Of a stretch of 45,454 nucleotides of DNA, positions 15,822 through 24,025 are shown one piece after another. Source of the stretch: Kitasatospora sp. A2-31 (GTDB lineage: Bacteria > Actinomycetota > Actinomycetes > Streptomycetales > Streptomycetaceae); the NCBI RefSeq assembly GCF_022288725.1, contig NZ_JAKNTA010000019.1, positions 1 through 45,454 of the forward strand. The letters are read 5' to 3'. Position 1 is the stretch's first letter. Every line of letters starts with the position of its first letter. The notes under the pieces were generated by a model, which made no database searches, had not been told where the DNA came from, and was given only the letters and a program-made list of their open reading frames with translations. The translations under genes were made by a program, and so were the position numbers.

Positions 15822-16412
15822 CTACCCGGCGACCGCCCCGGCGAGGACCGTCGTGACCACCTTGTGGACGGCGGCCGGCTCGGGTGGGGTGCCGGTGCGG
15901 TCGGCGAAGAGGAGGTGGGCCGCGCCGATCAGGGTAGGCGCCAGCACGTCGACGTCCGCACGGGGGGCGAGCCGGCCGAGGGACCGCTCGGCCGCGAGGT
16001 AGGCGGCGATGGCGTTCGCGGCGTCGGTCAGAACGGGAACGCCGGTCGGCCGCGCCTCGCGCAGCCGGGCGCGCAGCTCGTCGCGGGAGGTGACGAGACC
16101 GATGACGGCGACCGCGACCGCGCCGAAGAGCTCGGTCAGCGCCTCGGTGAGGTGGTCGGCGACGGCACCGGTGCCGGCCCGGGCGCGGAGGGCTTCGGCC
16201 CGGGCCTCGATCCGGGCGACGCGGTCGAGGACGAGCTCGGTGAGGAAGGCGTCGAAGTCGGCGAAGTGCCGGTGCAGGACGCCCTTCGCGCAGCCGGCCT
16301 CGGTGGTGACGGCCCGGCTGGTGAGCGCACTGGGTCCGTTGCGGAGCAGGACCTGCTCCGCCGCCTCGAACAGCTGCTCCCGCACGTCGCGGATGGCCAC
16401 TCCCGTGGGCAC
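15822..16412 (-). CDS. TetR family transcriptional repressor
   Basis: 196 residues from GTG 16412 (MPTGVAIRDVREQLFEAAEQ), with GGAGG nine bases upstream; an in-frame ATG at 16481 would add 23 basic residues. The TetR helix-turn-helix is ALTSRAVTTEAGCAKGVLHRHF, about residues 28-49, followed by an alpha-helical ligand domain. It is divergent from a methyltransferase gene, and the gap contains two adjacent perfect palindromes that are the obvious binding sites. The ligand is unknown. In similar TetR/methyltransferase pairs the regulator represses the neighbour. Confidence 0.9.
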   Translation of the reverse strand: MPTGVAIRDVREQLFEAAEQVLLRNGPSALTSRAVTTEAGCAKGVLHRHFADFDAFLTELVLDRVARIEARAEALRARAGTGAVADHLTEALTELFGAVAVAVIGLVTSRDELRARLREARPTGVPVLTDAANAIAAYLAAERSLGRLAPRADVDVLAPTLIGAAHLLFADRTGTPPEPAAVHKVVTTVLAGAVAG

Positions 16413-16507
16413 CGTGCACCGCCTCCGTCTCGCGTTCCTCGTCGTCACCGTCACCGGCCGCGCCTGCCACTCCCTCGCCACTCGGGCACGCCGGACGACG
16501 CGCGGCG

Positions 16508-16543
16508 TTGACGAGTGGGCATGTGCCCACTCATAGTGGGCAC
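16508..16543 (+). promoter_or_regulatory. Predicted promoter for a leaderless methyltransferase mRNA
   Basis: TTGACG (16508-16513) and CATAGT (16532-16537), separated by 18 bases, match a vegetative actinomycete promoter. The ATG at 16544 is six bases after the -10 hexamer, where transcription would start, and no ribosome site is present. Both operator palindromes overlap this promoter. Transcript start is inferred. Confidence 0.6.
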
Positions 16544-16551
16544 ATGCCCAC
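16515..16551. promoter_or_regulatory. Double palindromic operator for the TetR regulator
   Basis: Two 16-bp palindromes, GTGGGCATGTGCCCAC (16515-16530) and GTGGGCACATGCCCAC (16536-16551), are separated by TCATA. Each has 7-bp arms around a 2-base centre, and the two are perfect reverse complements of each other, so the whole 37 bases are also symmetric. The centres are 21 bp apart, two helical turns, so two dimers would bind the same face. The first site fills the -35/-10 spacer and the second covers the start codon. Confidence 0.8.
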
Positions 16552-17353
16552 TTTACCGCTCCCGCAGGACGAGTCCCATCGGCACCGCCTGGCGGCGGAG
16601 TCGTTCGGCGGCGACGCCGAACGCTACGACCGGGCCCGGCCCCGCTACCCCGACGCGCTGGTGGAGGCGATCGTCGGCTCCTCCCCGGGGCCCGAGGTCC
16701 TGGACGTCGGCATCGGCACCGGCATCTCGGCCCGGCCGTTCCGCGCGGCCGGCGGCACGGTGCTCGGAGTCGACCCCGACCCCCGGATGGCCGCGTACGC
16801 CCGCCGCGACGGCTTCGACGTCGAGGTCGCGGCCTTCGAGAGCTGGGAACCTGCGGGCCGGACCTTCGACGCAGTGGTGGCCGGACAGACCTGGCACTGG
16901 GTCGACCCGGTCGCAGGGGCGGTGAAGGCGGCCGCAGTGCTGCGCCCCGGCGGGCGGCTGGCCGTGTTCTGGAACGCCTTCCGCCCCTCCCCCGAGGTGG
17001 CCGAGGCCTTCGCCGCCGTCCACCGCCGCGTCCTGCCCGAATCGCCGCTCAACCCCTGGACCGCCTCCGCCCTGGACGGGTATGCGGCGCTCTACGCGAA
17101 GGCCGCCGACGGCATCCGGCGGTCCGGCGCCTTCGACGAGCCCGAGCAGTGGGCCTTCGACTGGGAGCGGCCGTACACCCGGGAGGAATGGCTGGACCAG
17201 CTGCGCACCGGCGGCGACGCCGCCAGGATCCCGCCGGCCCGGATGGCGGAGCTGTCGGAGGGCACCGGGGACGCGGTCGACGCCCTCGGCGGGCGCTTCA
17301 CCATGCGGTTCACGGCCGTGGTGGTGACGGCGGTCCGCGGGGGCGCCGACTGA
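16544..17353 (+). CDS. Class I SAM-dependent methyltransferase
   Basis: 269 residues from ATG 16544 (MPTLPLPQDESHRHRLA). The SAM-binding motif I is LDVGIGTGISARPF near residue 52, motif II has VLGVDPDPRM, and post-motif text (AGQTWHWVDPV, VLRPGGRLAVFWN) fits the methyltransferase 11 family. The nucleophile/substrate is not predictable. The start codon lies inside the second operator palindrome and directly after the -10 box, so the mRNA is probably leaderless; the longer frame from 16508 would begin in the -35 box. Divergent from the TetR gene, which probably represses it. Confidence 0.88.
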   Translation: MPTLPLPQDESHRHRLAAESFGGDAERYDRARPRYPDALVEAIVGSSPGPEVLDVGIGTGISARPFRAAGGTVLGVDPDPRMAAYARRDGFDVEVAAFESWEPAGRTFDAVVAGQTWHWVDPVAGAVKAAAVLRPGGRLAVFWNAFRPSPEVAEAFAAVHRRVLPESPLNPWTASALDGYAALYAKAADGIRRSGAFDEPEQWAFDWERPYTREEWLDQLRTGGDAARIPPARMAELSEGTGDAVDALGGRFTMRFTAVVVTAVRGGAD

Positions 17354-17371
17354 GCCGGCCACCGGGCCGGC
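17354..17371. terminator. Short hairpin between convergent genes
   Basis: GCCGGCC and GGCCGGC pair around ACCG directly after the methyltransferase stop. Another GGCCG/CGGCC pairing lies just downstream. The 35-base gap separates the methyltransferase from the convergent ABC permease. Confidence 0.4.
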
Positions 17372-17388
17372 CCGCGGCCGGCCAGGAC

Positions 17389-18222
17389 TCAGGACGCGAG
17401 GTCCCGCCGCTCCAGCAGCCGGAAGGCGGCGGCCAACCCGGCCACGCCCACCGCGGCGAGGACGGCGACCGACGTCCACGGGACGGCACCGCGGGCCAGC
17501 GCGTCGCCGGGGGTGTAGTAGTGGAACGGGCTGAGGTAGCGCAGGGGCGCGGCCGGGGACCAGGCCAGGGCCACGAAGTTGAGTGCGAAGCCGACCGCGC
17601 CGAAGGCGACCGTCGCGCCGATGACGTACGCCCGGCGCCGGCTCACCGCCGAGACGGCGAGCACCGGACCGGCCAGGCAGAGCGCGAAGGCACAGCCCAG
17701 CAGTCCCGCGGCGAACACCCCGGCGAGCGGGACGGCGTCCCGCAGGTCCGGTGAGAGCGCCACGCCCACGGCGACGGTGGCGCCGGCGGCGGCGTTGAGC
17801 AGGACGGAGGCGGCGAGCAGGGCGGCCGCCCGCTCGGCCAGCAGCCGGCGGCGGGAGACCGGCCGGGTCATCAGCAGCTCGATCGTGCCGGACTCGGCGT
17901 CGGCGGCGACGGCCGCCGCGCCCAGCGCGCCGATCGCGGTGAGTTGGAGGGCGATCCAGAACGGGTGGGTCAGACCTGCGCCGAGCAGACCGGGGTAGCT
18001 GGCGATCGACACGTCCCCGTTGGAGCCGCTGAACGCCTTGAAGGCGCTCGGCGGGGTGCGGCCGCCGCCGAACAGGTCGGTGGGCGGCACGGTGCTGGTG
18101 ATCACGACGATCAGCGCCTCGAAGACGACCATGCCGATCAGGAGCGCCAGCAGCATCCGGCGGCGGCGGTGCAGGGCCAGCCAGACCAGCGGCAGGCGGC
18201 GGTTGACCGTCCCCCGGCTCAT
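17389..18222 (-). CDS. ABC-2 type transporter permease
   Basis: 277 residues with six hydrophobic segments (for example MLLALLIGMVVFEALIVVIT, WIALQLTAIGALGAAAVAAD, VLLNAAAGATVAVGVAL, AFALCLAGPVLAVSAVS). The segment ESGTIELLMTRPVSRRRLLAER is the usual cytoplasmic loop of ABC-2 exporters of the NatB/EcsB-like type. Its ATG overlaps the stop of the upstream ATPase gene by four bases, so the two form one exporter. Substrate unknown; such pairs often export drugs, lipids or peptides. Confidence 0.87.
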   Translation of the reverse strand: MSRGTVNRRLPLVWLALHRRRRMLLALLIGMVVFEALIVVITSTVPPTDLFGGGRTPPSAFKAFSGSNGDVSIASYPGLLGAGLTHPFWIALQLTAIGALGAAAVAADAESGTIELLMTRPVSRRRLLAERAAALLAASVLLNAAAGATVAVGVALSPDLRDAVPLAGVFAAGLLGCAFALCLAGPVLAVSAVSRRRAYVIGATVAFGAVGFALNFVALAWSPAAPLRYLSPFHYYTPGDALARGAVPWTSVAVLAAVGVAGLAAAFRLLERRDLAS

Positions 18223-19223
18223 GACGGGTCCCCGAGAATGTGAGGCGGTCCGGCAGGACCGGGCGGGGCGGAGGCCCGGCCCGGTGCGTCACCCGGGGTG
18301 GCGCCCGGGGTGGCGCCCGGGGCCCGGTAGAGGTCGAGGAAGGCCTCGTCCAGGCCCGCCTCCTCGACCGTGAGATCGGCGACGGGCTGCTCGGCGAGCA
18401 GTCCGCGCACCGCCGCCACCACCTCGTCCGGGGGCACCAGCAACTCCACCCGCGGACCGTCCCACCGCGGCGACCAGCGCTCGGCCGCGCCCAGCGGCCG
18501 GGCGCCCCGCCCGTCGCCGAGGACGAGCCGGATCCGCCGCGCGCGGGCCCGGCGCAGCCCGGCCACCGACTCGACGGTCACCAGCCGGCCCGCGCGGACG
18601 ATCGCCACCCGGCCGCAGGCCCGCTGCACCTCGGGCAGGACGTGGCTGGAGAGCAGGACGGTCCGGCCGGCGGCCGTCTCCTCGGCGAGCAGTTCGAAGA
18701 AGGTCTCCTGGACCAGCGGGTCCAGCCCCTCGGTCGGCTCGTCCAGCACCGTGAGCGCCGGCCGGTGCTGGAGGGCCTGGACGATGCCGAGCTTCTGCTT
18801 CATCCCGCGCGAGTACTCCCCGACCGCGCGGTTCAGGTCGTGCCCCGAGAGGCTCAGGCGGGCGCAGAGTTCGGCCTGCCGCGGGACGGCGGCGCCCTGG
18901 AGGGCGGCGAGCAGGTCGAGCGTCTGGCGACCGGTGAGCTCCGGATAGAGGCGCAGCTCGCCCGGCAGGTAGCCGATGGAGGGCGCCAGCCGGCGATGGT
19001 CGGCCACCGGGTCGAGACCCAGGACGCGCACCGCCCCGTCGCTCGGCCGCAGGAGGCCGACCAGGCAGCGGAGCGTGGTGGTCTTGCCCGCGCCGTTCGG
19101 GCCGAGCAGGCCGAACACCTCGCCGGCGCCGACCTCGATGTCCAGGCCCTCGATGCCGACGGTCCGGCCGTACCGCTTGGTGAGTGACCGGAGTTCGATC
19201 ACGGGTGTCCCGCCGCCGGACAT
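18219..19223 (-). CDS. ABC transporter ATP-binding protein (exporter type)
   Basis: 334 residues. Walker A GPNGAGKTTT near residue 41, signature YSRGMKQKLGI near residue 138, Walker B LTVLDEPTEGLDP near residue 158, and H-loop LLSSHVLPE. This CcmA/DrrA-like pattern belongs to ABC-2 exporters. The C-terminal 90 residues are a regulatory extension ending in a Pro/Gly/Ala tail; that tail comes from a repeated GCGCCCGGGGTG-type unit at about 18295-18330 (protein GATPGATPGDAPG). ATG 19223 follows GGGAGGTGGGG. Translationally coupled to the permease. Confidence 0.9.
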   Translation of the reverse strand: MSGGGTPVIELRSLTKRYGRTVGIEGLDIEVGAGEVFGLLGPNGAGKTTTLRCLVGLLRPSDGAVRVLGLDPVADHRRLAPSIGYLPGELRLYPELTGRQTLDLLAALQGAAVPRQAELCARLSLSGHDLNRAVGEYSRGMKQKLGIVQALQHRPALTVLDEPTEGLDPLVQETFFELLAEETAAGRTVLLSSHVLPEVQRACGRVAIVRAGRLVTVESVAGLRRARARRIRLVLGDGRGARPLGAAERWSPRWDGPRVELLVPPDEVVAAVRGLLAEQPVADLTVEEAGLDEAFLDLYRAPGATPGATPGDAPGRASAPPGPAGPPHILGDPS

Positions 19224-19590
19224 CGCCCCACCTCCCGTGCTGACCGCGGGCCTCCGGGGGACCGCGGCTTGATGGTGCCCCCGGTCGGACGCCACGAACC
19301 GCCGCCCGTCCCGGCGCGCCGGCCACCGGGTGCGGAGCTGCCCCGGCTGCGGGGCTGTCACCGGCTGCGGGGCCGTCACCGGCTGCGCGGCTGGCAGGTG
19401 TGCAGGTGCGCAGATGCGCAGATGCGCAGGCGGTCGGCGAGGGGGTCCGGGCGGTACCGGGATCGGACGGTACCCAGGATTAGGGGCGGGAGATGGGTAG
19501 CGGTACGCATTGATCCCCTGTCGGCCGGGCCGGTTTGCTGGACTCCCACCCCCCGCGAAGCCGCCGACCACCAACCCCCCGGAGGCCGAC
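19224..19590. other. Intergenic region with two families of short tandem repeats
   Basis: The 367-base gap between the divergent ABC ATPase gene and a small plus-strand gene holds no larger gene. Three copies of the 18-mer CCGGCTGCGGGGCTGTCA lie at 19343-19396 (third copy diverged), followed by an 8-mer repeat around GCGCAGAT at about 19408-19430. No promoter could be assigned. Confidence 0.6.
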
Positions 19591-19761
19591 ATGACCCGCC
19601 GCGAGCGTTTCCGGCTCTACGCCCAGGAGCACTTCACCGCCCTCGACGACCCCGGGCTGGTCCATCCGGCCCGCCGCAACAGTGGCGTGCGACGGACCCG
19701 CCTCGCGCGGCTGGCCCGCCTCTCCCGGCTGGCCGAGCGCGCGACGTACCACCACCGCTGA
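19591..19761 (+). CDS. Small basic hypothetical protein (56 aa)
   Basis: ATG 19591 with GGAGG five bases upstream gives 56 residues (MTRRERFRLYAQEHFTALDD ... ATYHHR), rich in Arg, Leu and His, with no hydrophobic span. The middle has a run of R-L-A-R-L repeats that would form a basic amphipathic helix. It resembles short, strongly basic conserved proteins common in streptomycetes, but I do not know a function. A CCGGAC-CGC-GTCCGG hairpin directly after the stop (19762-19776) separates it from the convergent LAL regulator. Confidence 0.6.
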   Translation: MTRRERFRLYAQEHFTALDDPGLVHPARRNSGVRRTRLARLARLSRLAERATYHHR

Positions 19762-19776
19762 CCGGACCGCGTCCGG
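19762..19776. terminator. Small perfect hairpin between convergent genes
   Basis: CCGGAC and GTCCGG pair around CGC immediately after the stop of the 56-residue gene and 26 bases before the end of the LAL regulator gene. Confidence 0.4.
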
Positions 19777-19801
19777 CCGAGGGCGCGGGCGGGCGTCCCC
19801 C

Positions 19802-22759
19802 TCAGCCGTCCGGACCGGTGCGGGCGGCGGTGTCGCCGCCGTCGGCGGCCGCCAGCGCCTCGCGCAACTCGGAGCGGCCCACGCCGAGCTTGCGCAGCAC
19901 GCTCGCCACGTGGTGCTCCACCGTGCGGGGCGAGAGGAAGAGCGCTCGGGCGATGTCCTGGTTGGCCGCGCCCTGGGCGGCCAGCGCGGCGACCTGGTGC
20001 TCCCGCGGGGAGAGCCTCTCCCCGTAGCCGCGCCGCCCCGGGGAGGCCGCCCGGCCGAGGCCCAGGTCGCGGCGCAGGCGCTGGCAGCGGGCCGCGTCCG
20101 AGGCCGCGCCGAGGGCCAGGTAGGACTGCTCGGCGGCAGCGATCCGCTCCCCGGCCGCGCTGCGCTCGCGCCCCGCCAGGGCCGTGCCGGCCCGCTCCTC
20201 GGCCCGGGCCGCCTCGTAGGGCCGGCCGATCTCCTGCCACAGGTCGCGGGAGCGGGTGAACTCCTCGGCTGCGCCGCCCCTTCCTGCCTGGCTCCGCCGG
20301 GCCCCGTCGTGGTCTCCGGCCCGGTCGGCGTCCGCCAGGAGCAGGCCGCGCGCGAAGGCGAGCGCCGCGACCGCGGCGGGGGCGTCACGGCCCTCCAGGC
20401 CGACCTCGGCCTGCCCGACCAGCTCCACGGCCGCCGGGCGGTCGCCCTCGGCGAGGAACACCTCGACCGCGACCGGCAGCAGCTCGGCGGCGCGCGGCCA
20501 GGCCCCGACCCGGCGCAGCGCCGAGAGCGCCGGGCTGAGCGTGGCCGCCGCCTGCGCGCTGTCGCCCTCGGCGAGCTGCAGCGCGGCCGGCCCGGCCGCG
20601 GCCCGCATCGCCGCGGTGACTTGGGACTCCCGCTCGCCGTACGGCCCCGCCTCGGCGAACCGTTGCCGCGCCACCGCGAGCCGGCCCCGGGCGACCGCCA
20701 GCCGGCCCAGCAGGAGGGCCTGCTCGGCACTGGCCATCGCGAGGTCCGGGAACTCGGCACCCAGCGCGGCGACCCGCTCCTCCAGGCCCTCCCAGCGCCC
20801 GGCCAGTCCGTCCAGCCGGGCGAGGGCGATCCGGCTGTAGCACTCCAGGTACGGGATGGCCGCCTGGCGGGCCAGCCGCCGGCTCTCCTCCAGCAGGCGG
20901 GCGGCACGGCGGTCGTGGCCCAGTTCGACGGCGATCTCGCCGACGTTGAACAGCGCCCGGGTGGTCTGGCGGACGATCTCGGCCTGATCCGAGCGGCGCG
21001 GCAGCTCGTCCAGCAGCGCCCACACCGCCGGGTCGCCCTCCCTGGCCAGGAAGGTCAGCCGGGTGGCCCGCAGCGCCGCCGCCACCTCCTCGTCGGGGTC
21101 CGCGGCCAGCGTCCGCTCGGCCCGCTCCAACCACTCCCGGGCGCGCTCGCCCGCGCCCTCCCGCTCGTTCATGGCGAGCGCGACCATCGCCCGCGCCGCG
21201 CGCGCCGGACGCTCCTCCAGGTCCGCCAGCGACTCCTCGATCCCGGCGAAGCCGGCCCGGTCGCCGCCGTGGATGGCCGTCAGGATGCCGAGGGTGAGCC
21301 GGATCTCGCCACGGTCGGCAACGGGCAGCCGCGGGTCGGCGATGATCGCGGTCAGCGTCGCGGCGCTCGCCGCGGAATCGACGCCGTTGGCGGCGATCCG
21401 GGCCAGCGCGAGCGCGGCGCGGCCGCGGCGGCTGGGTTCCAGGTCGGGCTCGTCGAGCAACCGGTGCAGCAGCGCGCCGGCGCTGCCGCTGTCCCCGAGC
21501 GCCACCGCCTGGTCGGCGGCGGCCTCGGCCACCTCCTGCCAGGCCGCCCGGTCGCCCAGCGCCAGGGTGTGGTGGGCGATCTGCACCAGCGGCCGCGGCT
21601 CGCGTGCGCCCAGCGCCTCGACGGCCCTCCGGTGCAGCGCGGTGCGCTGCGGCCCGGGCAGCCGGCGGTACGCGACCTGCTGCGCCAGGACGTGCCGGAA
21701 GCCGTAGCGGGCCATCGGGTTCTCGTGGAGCACGGCCGCCCGCAGGGCCTCGGTGAGCCCGTCGGCGGTGGCCTGCCGGTCGAGCCCGGAGACGGCGGCG
21801 AGCAACTCCTCCCCGGCCGGCACGCCGAGCACGGCCGCGGCGGCGGTGACCGTCGAGGCGTCGGCGGACAGGCCTGCGAGGCGTTCGGTGACCGCGTCGC
21901 GCAGACCGCGCGGGACCTCCGAGTGCTCAAGGTCGGCGGCGAGGTCCGCGGCGTCGGTCAGGCCGCTGCCGCCGCGCTGCTCGCAGAGGGTGATCAGGTC
22001 CTCCTCGGCGACCAGCGGCAGGCCCTCGCTGCGGTCGAAGAGCACCCGGGTGAGCGCCGGGGTGGCGCGCGGGCCCAGCGCCGCGCGGGCCAGGTCGTGG
22101 ACCTCGGCCTCGGCCAGCGGGTTGAGCCGGATCAGCGCGCCCCCCACGCCGGCGGGGCGCCGGTAGGCGGCGCCGAGGGCGGGGGTATCCGGCGGCAGGT
22201 CCTCGGCCCGGTAGGTGAGCACCAGTGCCAGCCCCGGCGGCATGTCGCGGGCGAGCAGCAGGAGCAGCTCGCGGGTGGCGTCGTCCACCCAGTGCAGGTC
22301 CTCGATCACGAGCACCACCTCGCCGAGCACGCCCAGCAGGGCGCGGACCGCCTGGACGAGCAGGTGCCGGCCGGGCGGTCCGTCACCGGCGCTCGCCGGG
22401 TGGGGCGGGAGCCGGTCGGCGAGGTCGGGCAGCAGCGGCCGCAGCGCGCCGGCGCTCGCCGGGATGCGGTCGGGCGGCGGCAGGAGCGGACCGACGGCCC
22501 GCAGCGCGTCCACCACCGGGCCGAAGGCCAGCGGCTCGCGCAGGGGGTGGCAGAAGCCGGTGAGCACCCGGCGGCCAGCGGCGGTGGCGCCGGCCGCGGC
22601 CTCGGCGACCAGGCGGGACTTGCCGAGTCCGGCCTCGCCCTCGACCAGGACCACGGCGGGCGGGCGGAGCATGGCCTCGGTCAGGCGGGCCAGTTCCGGC
22701 CGGCGCCCGACGAAGTCGAATCCCGCGCCGGGCGCCCCCGGCTCGAGCGGTCGGTTCAC
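19802..22759 (-). CDS. LAL-type regulator (AAA ATPase with LuxR helix-turn-helix)
   Basis: 985 residues, the usual size for large ATP-binding LuxR (LAL) regulators of actinomycetes. The N-terminal AAA domain has Walker A GEAGLGKSRLV near residue 41 and Walker B VVLVIEDLHWVDD near residue 150. A long middle part of alanine/arginine-rich helices resembles TPR-like repeats. The C-terminal LuxR helix-turn-helix is LSPREHQVAALAAQGAANQ to SVLRKLGVGRSE, about residues 915-970. LAL proteins activate secondary-metabolite or sugar-use genes on ATP and ligand binding; no such cluster lies next to it. The GTG at 22759 has GGAGGGG upstream. Confidence 0.92.
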   Translation of the reverse strand: MNRPLEPGAPGAGFDFVGRRPELARLTEAMLRPPAVVLVEGEAGLGKSRLVAEAAAGATAAGRRVLTGFCHPLREPLAFGPVVDALRAVGPLLPPPDRIPASAGALRPLLPDLADRLPPHPASAGDGPPGRHLLVQAVRALLGVLGEVVLVIEDLHWVDDATRELLLLLARDMPPGLALVLTYRAEDLPPDTPALGAAYRRPAGVGGALIRLNPLAEAEVHDLARAALGPRATPALTRVLFDRSEGLPLVAEEDLITLCEQRGGSGLTDAADLAADLEHSEVPRGLRDAVTERLAGLSADASTVTAAAAVLGVPAGEELLAAVSGLDRQATADGLTEALRAAVLHENPMARYGFRHVLAQQVAYRRLPGPQRTALHRRAVEALGAREPRPLVQIAHHTLALGDRAAWQEVAEAAADQAVALGDSGSAGALLHRLLDEPDLEPSRRGRAALALARIAANGVDSAASAATLTAIIADPRLPVADRGEIRLTLGILTAIHGGDRAGFAGIEESLADLEERPARAARAMVALAMNEREGAGERAREWLERAERTLAADPDEEVAAALRATRLTFLAREGDPAVWALLDELPRRSDQAEIVRQTTRALFNVGEIAVELGHDRRAARLLEESRRLARQAAIPYLECYSRIALARLDGLAGRWEGLEERVAALGAEFPDLAMASAEQALLLGRLAVARGRLAVARQRFAEAGPYGERESQVTAAMRAAAGPAALQLAEGDSAQAAATLSPALSALRRVGAWPRAAELLPVAVEVFLAEGDRPAAVELVGQAEVGLEGRDAPAAVAALAFARGLLLADADRAGDHDGARRSQAGRGGAAEEFTRSRDLWQEIGRPYEAARAEERAGTALAGRERSAAGERIAAAEQSYLALGAASDAARCQRLRRDLGLGRAASPGRRGYGERLSPREHQVAALAAQGAANQDIARALFLSPRTVEHHVASVLRKLGVGRSELREALAAADGGDTAARTGPDG

Positions 22760-23107
22760 GGGCGCCCCTCCTGTCCGTGCGAACGGCGCTCGCCTAGGAG
22801 GGGTGCGGAGGGCATGGGGCCATCATGCCGTGCGGGCGTTCGGTCGTGCCCCCCGGGGTACCCGGTTCCCGCTGCGGGCGGCGGAGCCGCGCCGTGTACG
22901 GGCGGGGCCGTTCGACCGGCCGCCCGGCGGCACCGAGCGGCGTGCGCGTCGCCCGGGCGGCGGCAGTGCCCGAGCGGGCGGTCGAGGCGGTCGCGGCGGT
23001 CCCGGCCCGGGTGGTGCGGGACCGGCGGCGGGTGCACGGGCGCCGGTGCGGCGCCCGCGGGGCGGGGGCGCTCGCAGCGCCCGTGGCGCGGCGCGTCCCG
23101 GGTGCGG
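22760..23107. other. Intergenic region with tandem hairpins
   Basis: No gene is seen. Two GC hairpins (CGGGCGCC/GGCGCCCG at 23037-23057, and GGGCGCT/AGCGCCC at 23066-23082) lie just past the end of the minus-strand resolvase-like gene and probably act as its terminator. The LAL promoter must lie in the lower part. Confidence 0.5.
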
Positions 23108-23599
23108 TCACGCGGTGCGGGCGTCGACCGGCAGCGGGCGGGGCGCGGGTCGCCCGAGCGGGCGGGGCTCGGGAGCGGCCGCGCCCGCCGGAGCACCCGG
23201 GAGCCGCCCGGATGCGCCGCACGGGGCCGGCGGGCGGGCGCGGGCGGCCCGGCCGGGGAGTTCGAGCACCGTACAGCCCAGCGCCTCCAGCCGGCGGACG
23301 GCCGCGCGGGCGGCCCGGTCGTCGAGCGAGAACACGAACGGTCCCGGCACCAGGACCACGTCCACCCAGCCGTGCTCGGCCTGGCGCAGCAGCCGCTCGA
23401 AGGCGGGCAACCGGGCGCCCGAGCGCATCCCGTTGTCCACGTAGGAGCTCGGCTCCGGCAACCCGCGTTGGAGGGCGAGCCGCTCCAGGGCCGCGTGCTG
23501 GCACTCCAGCCCCGCGGTGTCGCTGGGGTAGCAGCGGAGGTACAGCGCGGTCCGGGACGGCCGACCCTGCCGGGAGAGGTGGTCGATCATGCCGTTCAC
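23108..23599 (-). CDS. Serine-resolvase-like protein without catalytic residues
   Basis: 163 residues from GTG 23599 (ATG 23590 is an equal alternative). Residues 15-115 follow the N-terminal resolvase fold: ALYLRCYPSDTAGLECQHAA, SSYVDNGMRSGARLPAFERLL, DVVLVPGPFVFSLDDRA, LEALGCTVLELP. In active serine recombinases the first motif is YLRVST with the nucleophilic serine and the third has an LDRLGRS-type arginine motif; here these read YLRCYP and VPGPFVFS. There is no DNA-binding zinc ribbon or long C-terminal domain, only a Pro/Ala/Arg tail. It is therefore likely non-catalytic, perhaps a domesticated resolvase domain. Tandem hairpins follow it. Confidence 0.6.
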   Translation of the reverse strand: MNGMIDHLSRQGRPSRTALYLRCYPSDTAGLECQHAALERLALQRGLPEPSSYVDNGMRSGARLPAFERLLRQAEHGWVDVVLVPGPFVFSLDDRAARAAVRRLEALGCTVLELPGRAARARPPAPCGASGRLPGAPAGAAAPEPRPLGRPAPRPLPVDARTA

Positions 23600-24025
23600 C
23601 TGCGTTTCCGAACGGAGAGTGGGGGCGGGCGGGGGGGAACCCGTCCACTCCAGCAGGCCCTGCGGAACAGTGGGGGATCAATAGGGGTGGTCACCCAATC
23701 CTGGCGTCCGCGTCCCGCCGGGAGCCGCCGGGCCGGGGCCGTCGCCCGACCCCCGGTGTCCGGCGCGGCGGCGGGCAGCTCGTGTCACGGACGGTCGCGG
23801 CCCTCGCGCGCGACGGCCACCGGCGCGAAGCTGGGGTCATGATCGACACCGGTGGTCCGGAAGCGCGCGGCCCAGGTGGTGCGGCCGTCGAGCCGTGCTC
23901 CGGAGCTCAGCACCGCGCCTCCACGGGGATTCGAGTCCGGGCCCTGCGGGAGCGGGTGCACGGACGTGCGGGCGCCCCGGCCGCGCGGTGCGGCCGGGGC
24001 GCCCGGTGGCGGCGGCGGTCAGCCG
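23600..24025. other. Intergenic region with a perfect terminator
   Basis: No gene could be supported in these 426 bases. The main content is the 15-bp perfect hairpin at 23970-24004 that ends the small secreted-peptide gene. A less GC-rich stretch around 23675-23700 may hold the promoter for the resolvase-like gene. Confidence 0.5.
23970..24004 (-). terminator. Perfect 15-bp terminator hairpin
   Basis: GGGCGCCCCGGCCGC (23970-23984) pairs perfectly with 23990-24004, loop GCGGT. It lies 21 bases after the stop of the minus-strand secreted-peptide gene. Confidence 0.75.

Noticed and set aside
19682..23842. Plus-strand open frame of 1,386 codons opposite the LAL regulator
   Set aside because: Shadow frame: Arg/Gly/Gln/Pro-rich text; the minus strand has Walker and LuxR motifs.
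23910..23965. GATTCGAGTCC stretch resembling a tRNA T-arm
   Set aside because: No matching acceptor, D or anticodon arms can be drawn around it, and the T-stem itself does not pair well.
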